Below, piece after piece: positions 51,217-60,146 of a stretch of DNA of 64,000 nucleotides; the stretch's first letter is position 1; each line of letters starts with the position of its first letter. This DNA comes from Kitasatospora terrestris (lineage in GTDB: Bacteria; Actinomycetota; Actinomycetes; Streptomycetales; Streptomycetaceae). The DNA lies in NCBI RefSeq assembly GCF_039542905.1, contig NZ_BAABIS010000001.1, positions 6,138,001 to 6,202,000 of the forward strand, written 5' to 3'. The notes beneath the pieces were generated by a model. The model did no database searches and was not told the origin of the DNA. It saw nothing but the letters and a program-made list of their open reading frames with translations. Both the position numbers and the translations under genes were made by a program.

Positions 51217-52071
51217 CTACTTGAGGAGTCGCGACAGTCTCCGGTCGGCCAGGGTCCGGCCGCCGGTCTGGCAGGTCGGGCAGTACTGCAGCGAGGAGTC
51301 GGCGAAGTCGACCGAGCGGACGGTGTCCCCGCAGATCGGGCAGCGCTCCCCGGCCCGCCCGTGCACGGCGAGGCCGGCCTTCTTCTCGGACTTCAGGCCG
51401 CCGGGCGGTGCCGAGCGGGCGTGCTCCAGCGCCGTGCCGAGCACCTGCCGGACCGCCGCGTGCAGCCGCTCGACCTGCTCCTCCTTCAGCGCGGACGCCA
51501 TCGCGTACGGCGAGAGCCGCGCCGCGTGCAGGATCTCGTCGGAGTAGGCGTTCCCGATCCCGGCCATGACCGCCTGGTCGGTCAGGAAGGTCTTCAACCG
51601 CTGCCGCGCCCCGTCCGCCAGCGCGCCCAGCTCCTGCGCGGTCACCGCCAGGGCGTCCGGCCCGAGCCGGGCGACGCCGGGCACCAGTTGCGGATCGGTC
51701 ACCACGTACGCGGCCAGCCGCTTGGTCGTGCCCTGCTCGGTCAGGTCGAAGCCGGACCCGTCGTCCAGCACGATCCGCAGCGCGAGCGGGCCGCGGCGGC
51801 TCGGCGGCGCGGCGGGGAAGGAGGTGCGCTCGTGCACCCAGCCCGCCCGGGCGAGGTGGACCACCAGGTGGGGGCCGTCCTCCGTCGCCAGGTCCAGGAA
51901 CTTGCCGTGCCGGCCGACCTCCCGCACCGGAAGGCCGTGCAGCGCGTGGACCGGCGGGTCGAAGGTCTTGAGCACCTGGACGGAGAGGGTGTCCACGCGG
52001 GCGAGGGTGCGGCCGGCGCAGGCGGTGGTCATGCGCTCGGCCAGGGCCTGCACTTCGGGCAGCTCGGGCAC
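51217..52071 (-). CDS. Fpg/Nei-family DNA glycosylase
   Basis: 284 residues. The processed N-terminus is P-E-L-P-E, the catalytic Pro-Glu pair, and GRHGKFLDL holds the conserved Lys near 57. The helix-two-turn-helix region is near 150-200 (DQAVMAGIGNAYSDEILH), and the C-terminal zinc finger is CPICGDTVRSVDFADSSLQYCPTCQ. It removes oxidised bases from DNA. GTG 52071 is the right start because it places Pro at position 2; the longer frame to 52104 would bury the active site. It is divergent from the M14 carboxypeptidase. Confidence 0.92.
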   Translation of the reverse strand: MPELPEVQALAERMTTACAGRTLARVDTLSVQVLKTFDPPVHALHGLPVREVGRHGKFLDLATEDGPHLVVHLARAGWVHERTSFPAAPPSRRGPLALRIVLDDGSGFDLTEQGTTKRLAAYVVTDPQLVPGVARLGPDALAVTAQELGALADGARQRLKTFLTDQAVMAGIGNAYSDEILHAARLSPYAMASALKEEQVERLHAAVRQVLGTALEHARSAPPGGLKSEKKAGLAVHGRAGERCPICGDTVRSVDFADSSLQYCPTCQTGGRTLADRRLSRLLK

Positions 52072-52142
52072 CCGTCCAGTGTCACCCGGCAGGCGCAGTG
52101 CCATCCGCCGACGCGCCGCCGTTCGGCCCAGTACGAGTCAAC

Positions 52143-52211
52143 CATCAGTCGTGTCATGGGTGTTGACTGATGACGCGCTCTCTTGACGGTCCCATGACAT
52201 TGAGTCACCAT
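52143..52211 (+). promoter_or_regulatory. Nested inverted repeats upstream of the M14 carboxypeptidase
   Basis: CATCAGTC (52143-52150) pairs with GACTGATG (52165-52172); TGTCATGGG (52152-52160) pairs with CCCATGACA (52191-52199). TTGACG (52183-52188) with a 17-base spacer and CACCAT (52206-52211) is a candidate promoter, with the right arm in the spacer. The block is in a divergent gap and could also affect fpg. Confidence 0.5.
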
Positions 52212-52275
52212 CGGCTGGGCGCGCCTCCTCCGTACGTTCCGAAATCCCCCACCGGACCCCCACAGGAGGACAGTC

Positions 52276-53646
52276 ATGCGACTGCCCCGCCGCGGCCGGC
52301 CGGCCCTCGCCGCCGCCGCCCTGCTCACACTCGCCCTCGCCGCACCGCTCGGCGCGGCCGCTCCCGCCGCCGCGCGCTCCGACGCCGCACCCTTCGACGC
52401 GGCCCGCTTCGACGCCGCTCGGATCGGGGCAGCCGAGGAGACCGTCCGCCAGTACGCGGTCGACGGCCCCTCCACGGTGGCCGAGCGGACCGCCGTCGCC
52501 GCCACCGGCGCCTCCATCGACGAGGTGGACGCCCGCTCGCTGGTCGTCTCCGCCAACGCCGCCGAACTGCTGCGGCTGAAGGCCCTCGGCTGGCGGCTCA
52601 CCGAGCTGCCCGGCCCCGAGCAGAACGCCCAGCTCGGCCCCGGCATCAACGACTTCCCCAGCAAGGACTCGGCCTACCACAACTACGCCGAGGCCACCGC
52701 CGACATCAACGCCGTGGTCGCCGCCCACCCCGGGATCATGAGCAAGCAGGTGATCGGGAAGTCCTACGAGGGCCGGGACATCCTCGCGGTGAAGGTCAGC
52801 GACAACGTCGCCACCGACGAGAACGAGCCCGAGGTGCTGTTCACCTTCCACCAGCACGCCCGCGAGCACCTGACCGTGGAGATGGCGCTCTACCTGCTGC
52901 ACGAGCTCGGCGACAAGTACGCCACCGACTCCCGGATCGCGGCCGCGGTCAACGGCCGGGAGATCTGGATCGTCCCGGACCTCAACCCGGACGGCGGCGA
53001 GTACGACATCTCCACCGGCAGCTACAAGAGCTGGCGCAAGGACCGCCAGCCCAACTCCGGCAGCCGGTACGTCGGCACCGACCTCAACCGGAACTGGGAC
53101 TACAAGTTCGGCTGCTGCGGCGGCTCGTCCGGCTCCACCTCCAGCGAGACCTACCGGGGCAGCGCCCCGGAGTCCGCGAAGGAGGTCAAGGTGGTGGCCG
53201 ACTTCGTGCGCTCCCGGGTGGTCGGCGGCAAGCAGCAGATCACCGCGGCGATCGACTTCCACACCTACAGCGAGCTGGTGCTCTGGCCGTTCGGCTGGAC
53301 CACCGCCGACACCGCGACCGGCATGACCGCCGACGAGGCCAACACCTTCGCCGCCTTCGGGCGGAACATGGCCGGCACCAACGGCTACACCCCCGAGCAG
53401 TCCAGCGACCTGTACATCACCGACGGGTCGATCGACGACTGGCTGTGGGGCGCGCAGCGGATCTTCGCGTACACCTTCGAGATGTACCCGACCTCCAGCA
53501 GCGGCGGCGGCTTCTACCCGCCCGGCTCGGTCATCACCCGGGAGACCACCCGCAACCGGGAGGCGATGCTGCGGCTGCTGGAGAACGCCGACTGCATGTA
53601 CCGGGCCATCGGCAAGCAGCAGCAGTACTGCGGCATCGCAAGCTGA
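52276..53646 (+). CDS. Secreted M14 zinc carboxypeptidase
   Basis: 456 residues. An N-terminal signal peptide (RRGRPALAAAALLTLALAAPLGAAA) and a prosegment of about 90 residues precede an M14 domain. Zinc ligands are in HAREH near 197 and the later His in AAIDFHTYSELVLWP near 330; substrate and catalytic residues include GTDLNRNWDYKF (Asn-Arg) and the Glu of YTFEMYP near 405. It removes C-terminal residues outside the cell. ATG 52276 follows CAGGAGGACAG. The EF-hand gene follows after 58 bases. Confidence 0.92.
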   Translation: MRLPRRGRPALAAAALLTLALAAPLGAAAPAAARSDAAPFDAARFDAARIGAAEETVRQYAVDGPSTVAERTAVAATGASIDEVDARSLVVSANAAELLRLKALGWRLTELPGPEQNAQLGPGINDFPSKDSAYHNYAEATADINAVVAAHPGIMSKQVIGKSYEGRDILAVKVSDNVATDENEPEVLFTFHQHAREHLTVEMALYLLHELGDKYATDSRIAAAVNGREIWIVPDLNPDGGEYDISTGSYKSWRKDRQPNSGSRYVGTDLNRNWDYKFGCCGGSSGSTSSETYRGSAPESAKEVKVVADFVRSRVVGGKQQITAAIDFHTYSELVLWPFGWTTADTATGMTADEANTFAAFGRNMAGTNGYTPEQSSDLYITDGSIDDWLWGAQRIFAYTFEMYPTSSSGGGFYPPGSVITRETTRNREAMLRLLENADCMYRAIGKQQQYCGIAS

Positions 53647-53704
53647 GCCGGGCCTGGGCTAGGGTACGGGCGTCACAGCAACACTCAGAAGGGGCATCGT
53701 CCAG

Positions 53705-53914
53705 ATGGACATCGACAAGGCCAAGGCCGCGTTCGACCGTTTCGACGTGAACGGCGACGGCTTCATCTCGCCGGAGGAGTACTCCAAGGTCATGGCCGAG
53801 ATGGGCGACTTCAACGTCACCGTGACGGTCGCGCAGGCGATCATCGCCAAGGCCGACACCAGCAAGGACGGCCTGCTGTCCTGGGACGAGTTCAAGGCCG
53901 TCAACGTCGGCTGA
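53705..53914 (+). CDS. Small EF-hand calcium-binding protein
   Basis: 69 residues with two canonical EF loops: DVNGDGFISPEE near 14-25 and DTSKDGLLSWDE near 51-62. Both have the full set of coordinating side chains (positions 1, 3, 5, 12). The layout matches the Streptomyces CabC/CabD-type proteins of about 70 residues, linked to calcium-dependent development. The upstream TAGGGT (53660-53665) may be its own -10. A role in calcium buffering or signalling is inference. Confidence 0.9.
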   Translation: MDIDKAKAAFDRFDVNGDGFISPEEYSKVMAEMGDFNVTVTVAQAIIAKADTSKDGLLSWDEFKAVNVG

Positions 53915-54032
53915 CGTCCAGCGCTTCGCCGGGCCCGGCATTCCGTATCCGTACGGTGCGCCGGGCCCGACGCGTGTCCGGCGGCGCGGGACGGGCACCG
54001 CCGGGACCGGGCACCGCCGGACCCGGGTTCCG

Positions 54033-55817
54033 CTACTCGCCGGGCGAGTGGCCGAGGATCGCGCCCAGGCCGGCCCGGCTGGCCGCCACCACCACCTGCT
54101 CGCCCTCGCGGAGCACCCTGTCCCGGGCCGGCCGCCAGCGCGGCTCCGGCCGGTCGGTACCGGCCGGCTGCACGGCGATGATCCGCACCGCGCCGGACTG
54201 CTCGGCGTCGGCGACCGTCCGCCCGGCGAGCTCCGGGTGCCCGGAGACGTCCACCGCCGCGATCAGCACCACCTGGCGTCCCACCGCGAGCGCGCCCAGC
54301 ACCTGCCGGCCCATCATCGCGGCGGCGAACGCCGGCGCGGACAGGAACGAGACGCTGTGGCTGCGGGTCTCCGCCTCCGGGTAGGAGTCGCGCAGCGCCC
54401 GGTACAGCTCGGTCGCGAAGTCGTCGTCGAAGAGCCCGAGCACCACCCGCAGCTCCGGGGAGGACTCCCGGGCCAGGACCGCGGCCTCCAGGTTGGAGCT
54501 GTCCCCGGTCAGCGCGATCAGCGCCGAACTGCGGCCGATCCGGGCCGCCTCCAGCACCCCCTCCTGGGTGGCGTCGCCCAGCACCACCGGCACCCCGTAC
54601 GCCCTGGCCCGGGCCACGCCGCGGGCCGTCGGGTCGCTCTCCACGCAGACCACCGGGATGTCCAGCTCCCAGAGCTGGTCCAGCACCCGGCTGCCGACCC
54701 GGCCCAGGCCCAGCAGCACCACGTGACCGGAGATCCGGCGCGGCGGACGGCGCAGCGTGCTGGCGGCGCGGAAGGTGCCCAGCGCCTCCAGGGCGAGGGC
54801 CGTGAGCAGCGGCATCAGCAGCAGCCCGCTGACGGCGGTGAGGATCTGCAGTACCTTGCGCGGGGCTGCCTGGTCGGTGGCCGGGTCGGCGATGGCGATC
54901 ACGTCGAGCACCGCGAGGTACCCGGTGTGCAGCGGGTCGGCGCCGGTCAGCGCCGAGGTCAGACCCGCGAAGGCCAGCAGCAGCAGGGCCAGCGAGCCGA
55001 ACGCCCAGCGCAGCCGGGGCGAGAACAGGGCGGCGAAGGGCAGTTCGGCCAGGCCCGGCAGGTGGCGACGGCGGCGGGGCGGCTCCGCGGTGCCGCCGAG
55101 CATCTCCAGCACCAGCCGGCGGCCCTCCGCCGCGTCCGGCAGCAGCTCGGCCGGCGCCGTCCGGGCCTCGGGGAGGGCCGCCAGGGTGGTCAGTTCGGTG
55201 CCGGTGGCGGGCTGCCCGGCGGGCAGCTCGGTGGCCCGCAGCAGCCGCCCGCCCACATTGACCACCACGCTGCCGCCGGAGACCGCGGCGGCCACCAGGG
55301 CCGGCGCGGCCGTGAACGAGGTGGACAGGACGGCGGTGGAGGCGGAACGCTCACGGGCGGTGGCCGTGCGGTCGAGCAGCAGACCCACCCGGCGGCCGAG
55401 CTTGCGGTTGTAGACCCGCAGCACCAGCCGGAGCCCGGGATTGAGCCGCCGGGCCCGCAGCGCGGCCTGGATGTTCGCCTGGTCGTCGTCGCCGGTCAGC
55501 GCCAGCGCGGACGCCTCCCGCACCCCGGCCGCGGCCAGGGTGTGCGAGGCGAGGTCCTCGGCCTCCACCAGCCGCAGGCCCGGGTGCTGGGCGGCGAGCG
55601 CGGCCAGCTGCGGCCCCTGCCCCTCGCGCAGCGAGCGGAGCACCACGGTCACCGGCCGGCCGTACACCGTGGTCAGCTCCTGGGCCAGCCGCAGCGCCAG
55701 CGCGTCGTCGCCGCAGACCACCATCGCGCCGGTGGTGGCCGCGGTGGCGGAGGCGGTGGGGACGGTGGCAGCCGTCTGGGCGGGGAGGCCGGCGGAGGTC
55801 GGGCGGGTCGGTGACAT
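54033..55817 (-). CDS. Two-RCK membrane protein, potassium-channel-like without a selectivity filter
   Basis: 594 residues. A first TrkA-N/RCK-type domain covers residues 30-250 (VVCGDDALALRLAQEL, VEAEDLASHTLAAAG). Two hydrophobic segments lie near 280-360 (WAFGSLALLLLAFAGLTSAL and LQILTAVSGLLLMPLLTALALEAL). A second NAD-binding domain follows (HVVLLGLGRVGSRVLDQLWELDIPVVCVESD) and an RCK-C-like end (GRTVADAEQSGAVRIIAVQPAG). The linker between the helices reads TGYLAVLDVIAIADPATD, so the TVGYG filter is absent. It may be a transporter subunit or sensor rather than a channel. The ATG at 55817 is the last Met before the first domain. Confidence 0.72.
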   Translation of the reverse strand: MSPTRPTSAGLPAQTAATVPTASATAATTGAMVVCGDDALALRLAQELTTVYGRPVTVVLRSLREGQGPQLAALAAQHPGLRLVEAEDLASHTLAAAGVREASALALTGDDDQANIQAALRARRLNPGLRLVLRVYNRKLGRRVGLLLDRTATARERSASTAVLSTSFTAAPALVAAAVSGGSVVVNVGGRLLRATELPAGQPATGTELTTLAALPEARTAPAELLPDAAEGRRLVLEMLGGTAEPPRRRRHLPGLAELPFAALFSPRLRWAFGSLALLLLAFAGLTSALTGADPLHTGYLAVLDVIAIADPATDQAAPRKVLQILTAVSGLLLMPLLTALALEALGTFRAASTLRRPPRRISGHVVLLGLGRVGSRVLDQLWELDIPVVCVESDPTARGVARARAYGVPVVLGDATQEGVLEAARIGRSSALIALTGDSSNLEAAVLARESSPELRVVLGLFDDDFATELYRALRDSYPEAETRSHSVSFLSAPAFAAAMMGRQVLGALAVGRQVVLIAAVDVSGHPELAGRTVADAEQSGAVRIIAVQPAGTDRPEPRWRPARDRVLREGEQVVVAASRAGLGAILGHSPGE

Positions 55818-55899
55818 GGCGTCAGTCTGCCGGTCCGGCTGCTCCGCCCGGCGGGCGGCCCCCGGGTGCCCCGACGCCCGGCGTTCACCGAGGAGCGCT

Positions 55900-55917
55900 A
55901 AGTTGTGCAGACAACTT
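55900..55917 (+). promoter_or_regulatory. Palindrome before the EamA transporter
   Basis: AAGTTGT (55900-55906) and ACAACTT (55911-55917) are perfect 7-bp arms around GCAG, 18 bases before the GTG and just ahead of GGAGG. TTGT-N4-ACAA resembles GntR-type operators; regulator unknown. Confidence 0.5.
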
Positions 55918-55935
55918 CTCGCCTCGGAGGTGCTC

Positions 55936-56790
55936 GTGGGACCGGAAGCAGCGGTGCCGATCGTCGTGCTGACCGCCGCCGTACTGCACGCGGTGTGGAA
56001 CGCGCTCGCCCACTCCGCGACCGACAAACTGGCCGGAATGGCCCTGATGAACTGCGCGTTCCTCGGCTGCGGACTCGCCCTCACCGCACTCTTCCCACTG
56101 CCCGGCGCGGCCGCCCTGCCCTACCTCGCCGCCTCCACCGCCTGCCAGCTCGGCTACCAACTGCTCCTGGTCCGCGCCTACCGGCTCGGCGACTTCGGGC
56201 AGATGTACCCCATCGCCCGCGGCACCTCCCCGCTCGCCGTCGCGCTGCTCTCGGTCACCCTGCTCCACCGGACCCTGCCCGGCAGCACCTGGGCCGGCGT
56301 CCTGGTCATCTCGCTCGGCCTGGCCGGCCTCGCCCTCGCCGGCGGCGCACCCGGCCGCGAACAACTGCCCGCGCTCGGCGCCGCGCTCGCCACCGGCGTA
56401 CTGATCTCCGGGTACACCGTGATCGACGGCACGGGAGTGCGGGTGTCCGCCTCCGTCGGCGGATACATCGCCTGGATGTTCGTCACCCAGGGCGCGGCCA
56501 TGCTGCTCGTCGCCTTCGCGGTGCGGGGGCGCGACCTGCGAGGCGCGATGCGAGGCGGCCGCCTGCGCGGCCTGACGGGCGGGGTGCTGTCACTGACCGC
56601 GTACGGGCTGGTGGTCTGGGCGCAGTCGTACGGTGAGCTGGCGGTGATCGCCGCGATGCGGGAGACCGGGATCGTGGTCGCCGCGGTCATCGGCGCCGTC
56701 GTCTTCCGCGAACGGCTCGGCCACTGGCGGCTCGCCGCCGGCGCGACCGTCCTGGCGGGCATCGCCGTCCTGCAACTCGCCCCCGGCTGA
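55936..56790 (+). CDS. EamA/DMT-family transporter
   Basis: 284 residues with ten hydrophobic segments, two repeated halves of five (VLTAAVLHAVWNALAHSATDKLAGMALMN at the start, AYRLGDFGQMYPIARGTSPLAVALLSVT in the middle, LAVIAAMRETGIVVAAVIGAVVFRERL in the second half). EamA proteins export metabolites such as amino acids or cysteine derivatives; the substrate is unknown. GTG 55936 has GGAGG seven bases before it (another in-frame GTG at 55930 is too close). Confidence 0.83.
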   Translation: MGPEAAVPIVVLTAAVLHAVWNALAHSATDKLAGMALMNCAFLGCGLALTALFPLPGAAALPYLAASTACQLGYQLLLVRAYRLGDFGQMYPIARGTSPLAVALLSVTLLHRTLPGSTWAGVLVISLGLAGLALAGGAPGREQLPALGAALATGVLISGYTVIDGTGVRVSASVGGYIAWMFVTQGAAMLLVAFAVRGRDLRGAMRGGRLRGLTGGVLSLTAYGLVVWAQSYGELAVIAAMRETGIVVAAVIGAVVFRERLGHWRLAAGATVLAGIAVLQLAPG

Positions 56791-57358
56791 GCCCCGCCCC
56801 CGCCTGCGGCGTGGCTTCGCGCCGCGCCCACGGCCGGCCGGGACCGAGCTGCCTGCGACGGCCCTGGGCCTGCGACACGGGCGCGCCTGAAGCTCTGCCC
56901 GGCGTCCGCCGGAAAGTGCGCGCGCGGGTGGGCTTTGGCTTCGCCGGGCCTGGCCCGCCTGCGGCGGTGTTCCGGCTTCGCCGGGAGGTGCGTCTGTGGC
57001 GATGCTTCGGCTTCGCCGGGGGTGTGTCTGTGGGGCGTCGAGTTGCGTCTGCGGTGGGCTTTTGGCTTCGCCGTGGTGGCCCGCTTTCGGCGGTGTTCCG
57101 GCTTCGCCGGGAGGTGCGCCTGTGGCGATGCTTCGGCTTCGCCGGGGGTGCGTCTGCGGGGCGCGTCGAGCTGCGCCTGCGGGTGGGCTTTGGCTTCGCC
57201 GGGGCTGGCTCGCCTGTGGCGGGGGCCGGCTTCGCCGGGAGGGGTGCCTGGGGTGGTGCTGCGGGGGCTGGGGTTTCGGTGGGGGTGCTGGGTGGGGGTG
57301 GGGGCGGGACGATGGGGGGTGGGGAGTCCGACGGGTTGTGCGAGGAGGCGTCGGTGCG
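56791..57358. repeat. Imperfect tandem array of about 127-bp units with GGCTTCGCCGGG core motif
   Basis: 568 bases. Three unit starts with GGTGGGCTTT lie at 56927, 57053 and 57182, so the period is 126-129 bp with up to 2.5 copies. The motif GGCTTCGCCGGG or a close variant occurs about eight times. On the minus strand an open frame translates as repeats of PPAKPKHRHRRTSRRSRN, which looks like a by-product of the DNA repeat rather than a protein. No gene or RNA was identified; the last 57 bases hold the leader of the amidohydrolase. Confidence 0.75.
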
Positions 57359-58921
57359 ATGGCTGGGAGGATCGCCCTGCGCGGGCGGATCGTCACGATG
57401 GACCAGCGGGACACGGTCCTGCCGGACGGGGTGCTGTACGTCGGGGCGGGCGGGGTGATCGAGGCGGTGCGGCCGGCGGCGGAGCCGCCGCCGGCGGGGT
57501 TCGCGGGGGTCCCGGTGACGGGGACGGGGGCGACGGTCTACCCGGGGCTGATCGAGTTGCACAACCACCTGCCGTACGACGTGCTGCAGCTGTGGCAGGT
57601 GCCCAAGCGGTTCGACAACCGCGGCCAGTGGGGCGGCACGAAGGACTACCGGCGGCTGGTGACGGGGCCGATGACGGCGCTGGGGCACGATCCGCTGCTG
57701 ATGCCCGCGGTGGTGCGGTACGTCGAGGCGAAGGCGCTGCTGAACGGGACCACGACGAGCCAGGGCATCGCGCTGTTCAGCAACGCGGGCGCCCGCCGGA
57801 TGTACCGGGGCGTGGTGCGCAACGTCGAGCAGCCGAAGGACCCGGCGCTGCCGGCGGCCGCGTCGCGGATCGCGGACGTGGACGCGGACGACGCCCGCCG
57901 CTTCCTGGACCGGCTGAACCGCAAGCAGCGGCTGCTGCTGCACCTCGCCGAGGGCGTGGACGACGTGGCTCGCGGCCACTTCCGGGCGCTGGAGTTCGAG
58001 CCCGGCCGCTGGGCGATCACCGAGAACCTGGTCGGCATCCACTGCACCGGCCTCGGCAGCGAGGACTTCAAGATCCTCGCCGATCACGGCGGCTCGATGG
58101 TCTGGTCGCCGCTGTCCAACCTGCTGCTGTACGGACGGACGGCCGACATCGCCGCGGCCCGGGCGGCGGGCGTGCGGGTGGCGCTGGGGTCGGACTGGTC
58201 GGTGTCGGGGTCGAAGGGGCTGCTGGGCGAGTTGAAGGCGGCCCGGCTGGCCGCGGCGGGGACGGTGACCGAGCAGGAGCTGGTGGCGATGGCGACCCGT
58301 GACGCGGCCCGGATCCTGCGCTGGGACGGGGCGCTGGGGATGCTGCGGCCCGGTCTGCGGGCCGATCTGCTGGCGGTGGCCACCACCGACGCCGATCCGT
58401 ACCGGGGGCTGGTCGCCGCCCGGGACGGCGACATCCGGCTGGTGGCGATCGACGGCACGGCCCGGTACGGGGAGGCGGGGTTGATGCGGAGCCTGGCCGC
58501 GCCGGGGGCCCGGCTGGAGGAGCCGCTACCGGAGCGGCTGGTGGACCTGGACGACCAGGACGGCGATCCGCTGGTCGCGGGGGTCACGCTGGCCGAGGCG
58601 ACCCGGCGGCTGACCGGGGCGCTGGCCTCGCTGCCCACGCTCGGGGTGGGCCCGGGTCCGCTCGCCGTGCCCGGTGAGCGGCCGACCTGGCGGCTGGCGC
58701 TGGACGAGATCCAGCAGACCGGCGCCGAGCTGCGTCCGCGCCTCCCGTTCGGCGACCGGCCGAGCGGGCCGGTGATCGACCTGGCGCCGCCGGCGGCGCT
58801 GACCGCGCTGGGCCTGGACGGCCTGACGGCCGGGGCGGACGCCGCGTACCGCACGACCCTGGCCGCCGAGGCCAACCTTCCGACCGGCCTGCGCACGGCC
58901 CTGGTGGCGCAGCTGGCGTGA
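57359..58921 (+). CDS. Amidohydrolase-family metal-dependent hydrolase
   Basis: 520 residues. GATVYPGLIELHNHLPYD near 62-79 gives the HxH metal site. Later, VGIHCTGLGSEDFKILADHGGSMVWSPLSNLLLYG includes a His and Ser motif of the deaminase/hydrolase type, and VALGSDWSVSGSKGLLGEL includes the conserved Asp. A C-terminal beta region closes the protein (GLRADLLAVATTDADPYRGLVA). Substrates in this group are cyclic amides or amidines; none can be named. ATG 57359 follows AGGAGG (57343-57348) by 10 bases. Confidence 0.83.
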   Translation: MAGRIALRGRIVTMDQRDTVLPDGVLYVGAGGVIEAVRPAAEPPPAGFAGVPVTGTGATVYPGLIELHNHLPYDVLQLWQVPKRFDNRGQWGGTKDYRRLVTGPMTALGHDPLLMPAVVRYVEAKALLNGTTTSQGIALFSNAGARRMYRGVVRNVEQPKDPALPAAASRIADVDADDARRFLDRLNRKQRLLLHLAEGVDDVARGHFRALEFEPGRWAITENLVGIHCTGLGSEDFKILADHGGSMVWSPLSNLLLYGRTADIAAARAAGVRVALGSDWSVSGSKGLLGELKAARLAAAGTVTEQELVAMATRDAARILRWDGALGMLRPGLRADLLAVATTDADPYRGLVAARDGDIRLVAIDGTARYGEAGLMRSLAAPGARLEEPLPERLVDLDDQDGDPLVAGVTLAEATRRLTGALASLPTLGVGPGPLAVPGERPTWRLALDEIQQTGAELRPRLPFGDRPSGPVIDLAPPAALTALGLDGLTAGADAAYRTTLAAEANLPTGLRTALVAQLA

Positions 58922-59117
58922 GTTCCCGCGGGCGGGTGTCCGCGGGGCGAGCGGGTTCCCGCGGGGAGGACGAGTGGGAGGGAGGGTCGGGCCGCGAGCG
59001 CGCGCAGCACGGCGCCGCGGACGGAGGGCCCCCTGTCCCGACGCCGTCCCGACCCGGTCGGGCGCGCAGCACGACCGTACCGGGATCGACGCCGTAGTGA
59101 CAGGGACACGACCGATC

Positions 59118-60146
59118 TCAGCCGGGCAGGCCGCGGCCGGACTGCTGCAGGCGGTCGACCAGCAGCGCCGCGAGGGTGCCCAGCTCCTCCTCGGTGCGGG
59201 ACTGCGCGGTGACGTCCATGCCGACCGTCAGCACGCCGTTGACCTGGCCGCTCCGGGCGTTGCGCAGCGGGGTGCAGGTGAAGGTGTACACCTGCTCGGC
59301 GCGCCGGGCGCTGGGCAGGTAGGACTGCACCCGGACCTCCTTGAGCACGGTGGCCCGCCCGCTCAGGTACGCGTCGGCGACCGCGTGGGCGAGGCCCGCG
59401 GCGGCCAGCTGCGGGTACATCTGGCCGATCGGCGCGTAGGGCCCGGGGTTGCCGAAGATGCCCGCGTGCTCGCCGTTGGCGTAGCGGATCAGGTGGTCCG
59501 GGCCGTCGGTGAGCATGATCGGGAACGGCGAGCCGTCGAACGCGGCGAACATCTCCTGCTGCTGCAGCAGCAGGTTGTCGCGCAGCCGGATCTCGGACAG
59601 CAGGGCCTCGGCGAGGTGCTGGATGTCCTTGAGCCGCTCGCGGCCCCACTGGCGGGGTTCGCGGTCGAGCACGCAGACGGTGCCGATCACGGTGTTGGTG
59701 TCGTCGACCAGGGGGGCGCCCAGGTAGGCGCGCACACCCAGTTCGTCCACCACCGGGTTTCCGGCGAACCGCGGGTAGGCCAGGATGTCGTCCAGCGCGA
59801 GGGGGGAGCGCTGTGCCACCACGTGCGGGCAGAAGCCGTGGCTGAGCGGCATCTCCCGGTTGGGCAGGTCGAAGGCGATGCCCCGGTCGGCCCAGGTGTC
59901 GTCGTCCTCCAGCTGGGCCGGATTTGGCGGAATGTAGAGCCCGCGGAACATCTGCCGCTCGTCGTTGACGAAGTTCACCATCGCGATCGGGGCCCTGGTG
60001 ATGCTGGCCGCGAGGTGCGCGAAGCGGTCGAAGGCCTCGTCCGGGCTGGGGTCGTTCAAGCCGAGGCTGCGCAGGCGCCGGGTCCGCTCCGACTCGCCGC
60101 CACCGCCGCCCGGGAAGGCGTTCTGAGCGCCCATCACATCTGTCAT
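59118..60146 (-). CDS. GAF-PAS sensor-like protein
   Basis: 342 residues. A GAF-like domain lies at about 25-195 (RLRSLGLNDPSPDEAFDRFAHLAASITRAPIAMVNFVND, HGFCPHVVAQRSPLALDDILAYPRF, GVRAYLGAPLVDDTNTVIGTVCVLD), then a PAS domain (EMFAAFDGSPFPIMLTDGPDHLIRYANGEHAGIFG ... PLRNARSGQVNGVLTVGMDVTAQ). There is no kinase or output domain, so it may signal through a partner. The ATG of MTDVMGAQ (60146) is chosen; MCAM at 60155 would add three residues. A cysteine in GFCPHV is in the position of some heme or flavin contacts, but this is not proof. Confidence 0.8.
   Translation of the reverse strand: MTDVMGAQNAFPGGGGGESERTRRLRSLGLNDPSPDEAFDRFAHLAASITRAPIAMVNFVNDERQMFRGLYIPPNPAQLEDDDTWADRGIAFDLPNREMPLSHGFCPHVVAQRSPLALDDILAYPRFAGNPVVDELGVRAYLGAPLVDDTNTVIGTVCVLDREPRQWGRERLKDIQHLAEALLSEIRLRDNLLLQQQEMFAAFDGSPFPIMLTDGPDHLIRYANGEHAGIFGNPGPYAPIGQMYPQLAAAGLAHAVADAYLSGRATVLKEVRVQSYLPSARRAEQVYTFTCTPLRNARSGQVNGVLTVGMDVTAQSRTEEELGTLAALLVDRLQQSGRGLPG

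Noticed and set aside
56687..58087. Minus-strand frame with repeated PAKPKHRHRRTSRRSRNT units
   Set aside because: It comes from the DNA repeat array and runs antisense into the EamA and amidohydrolase genes; no start with a ribosome site, no coding pattern outside the repeat.
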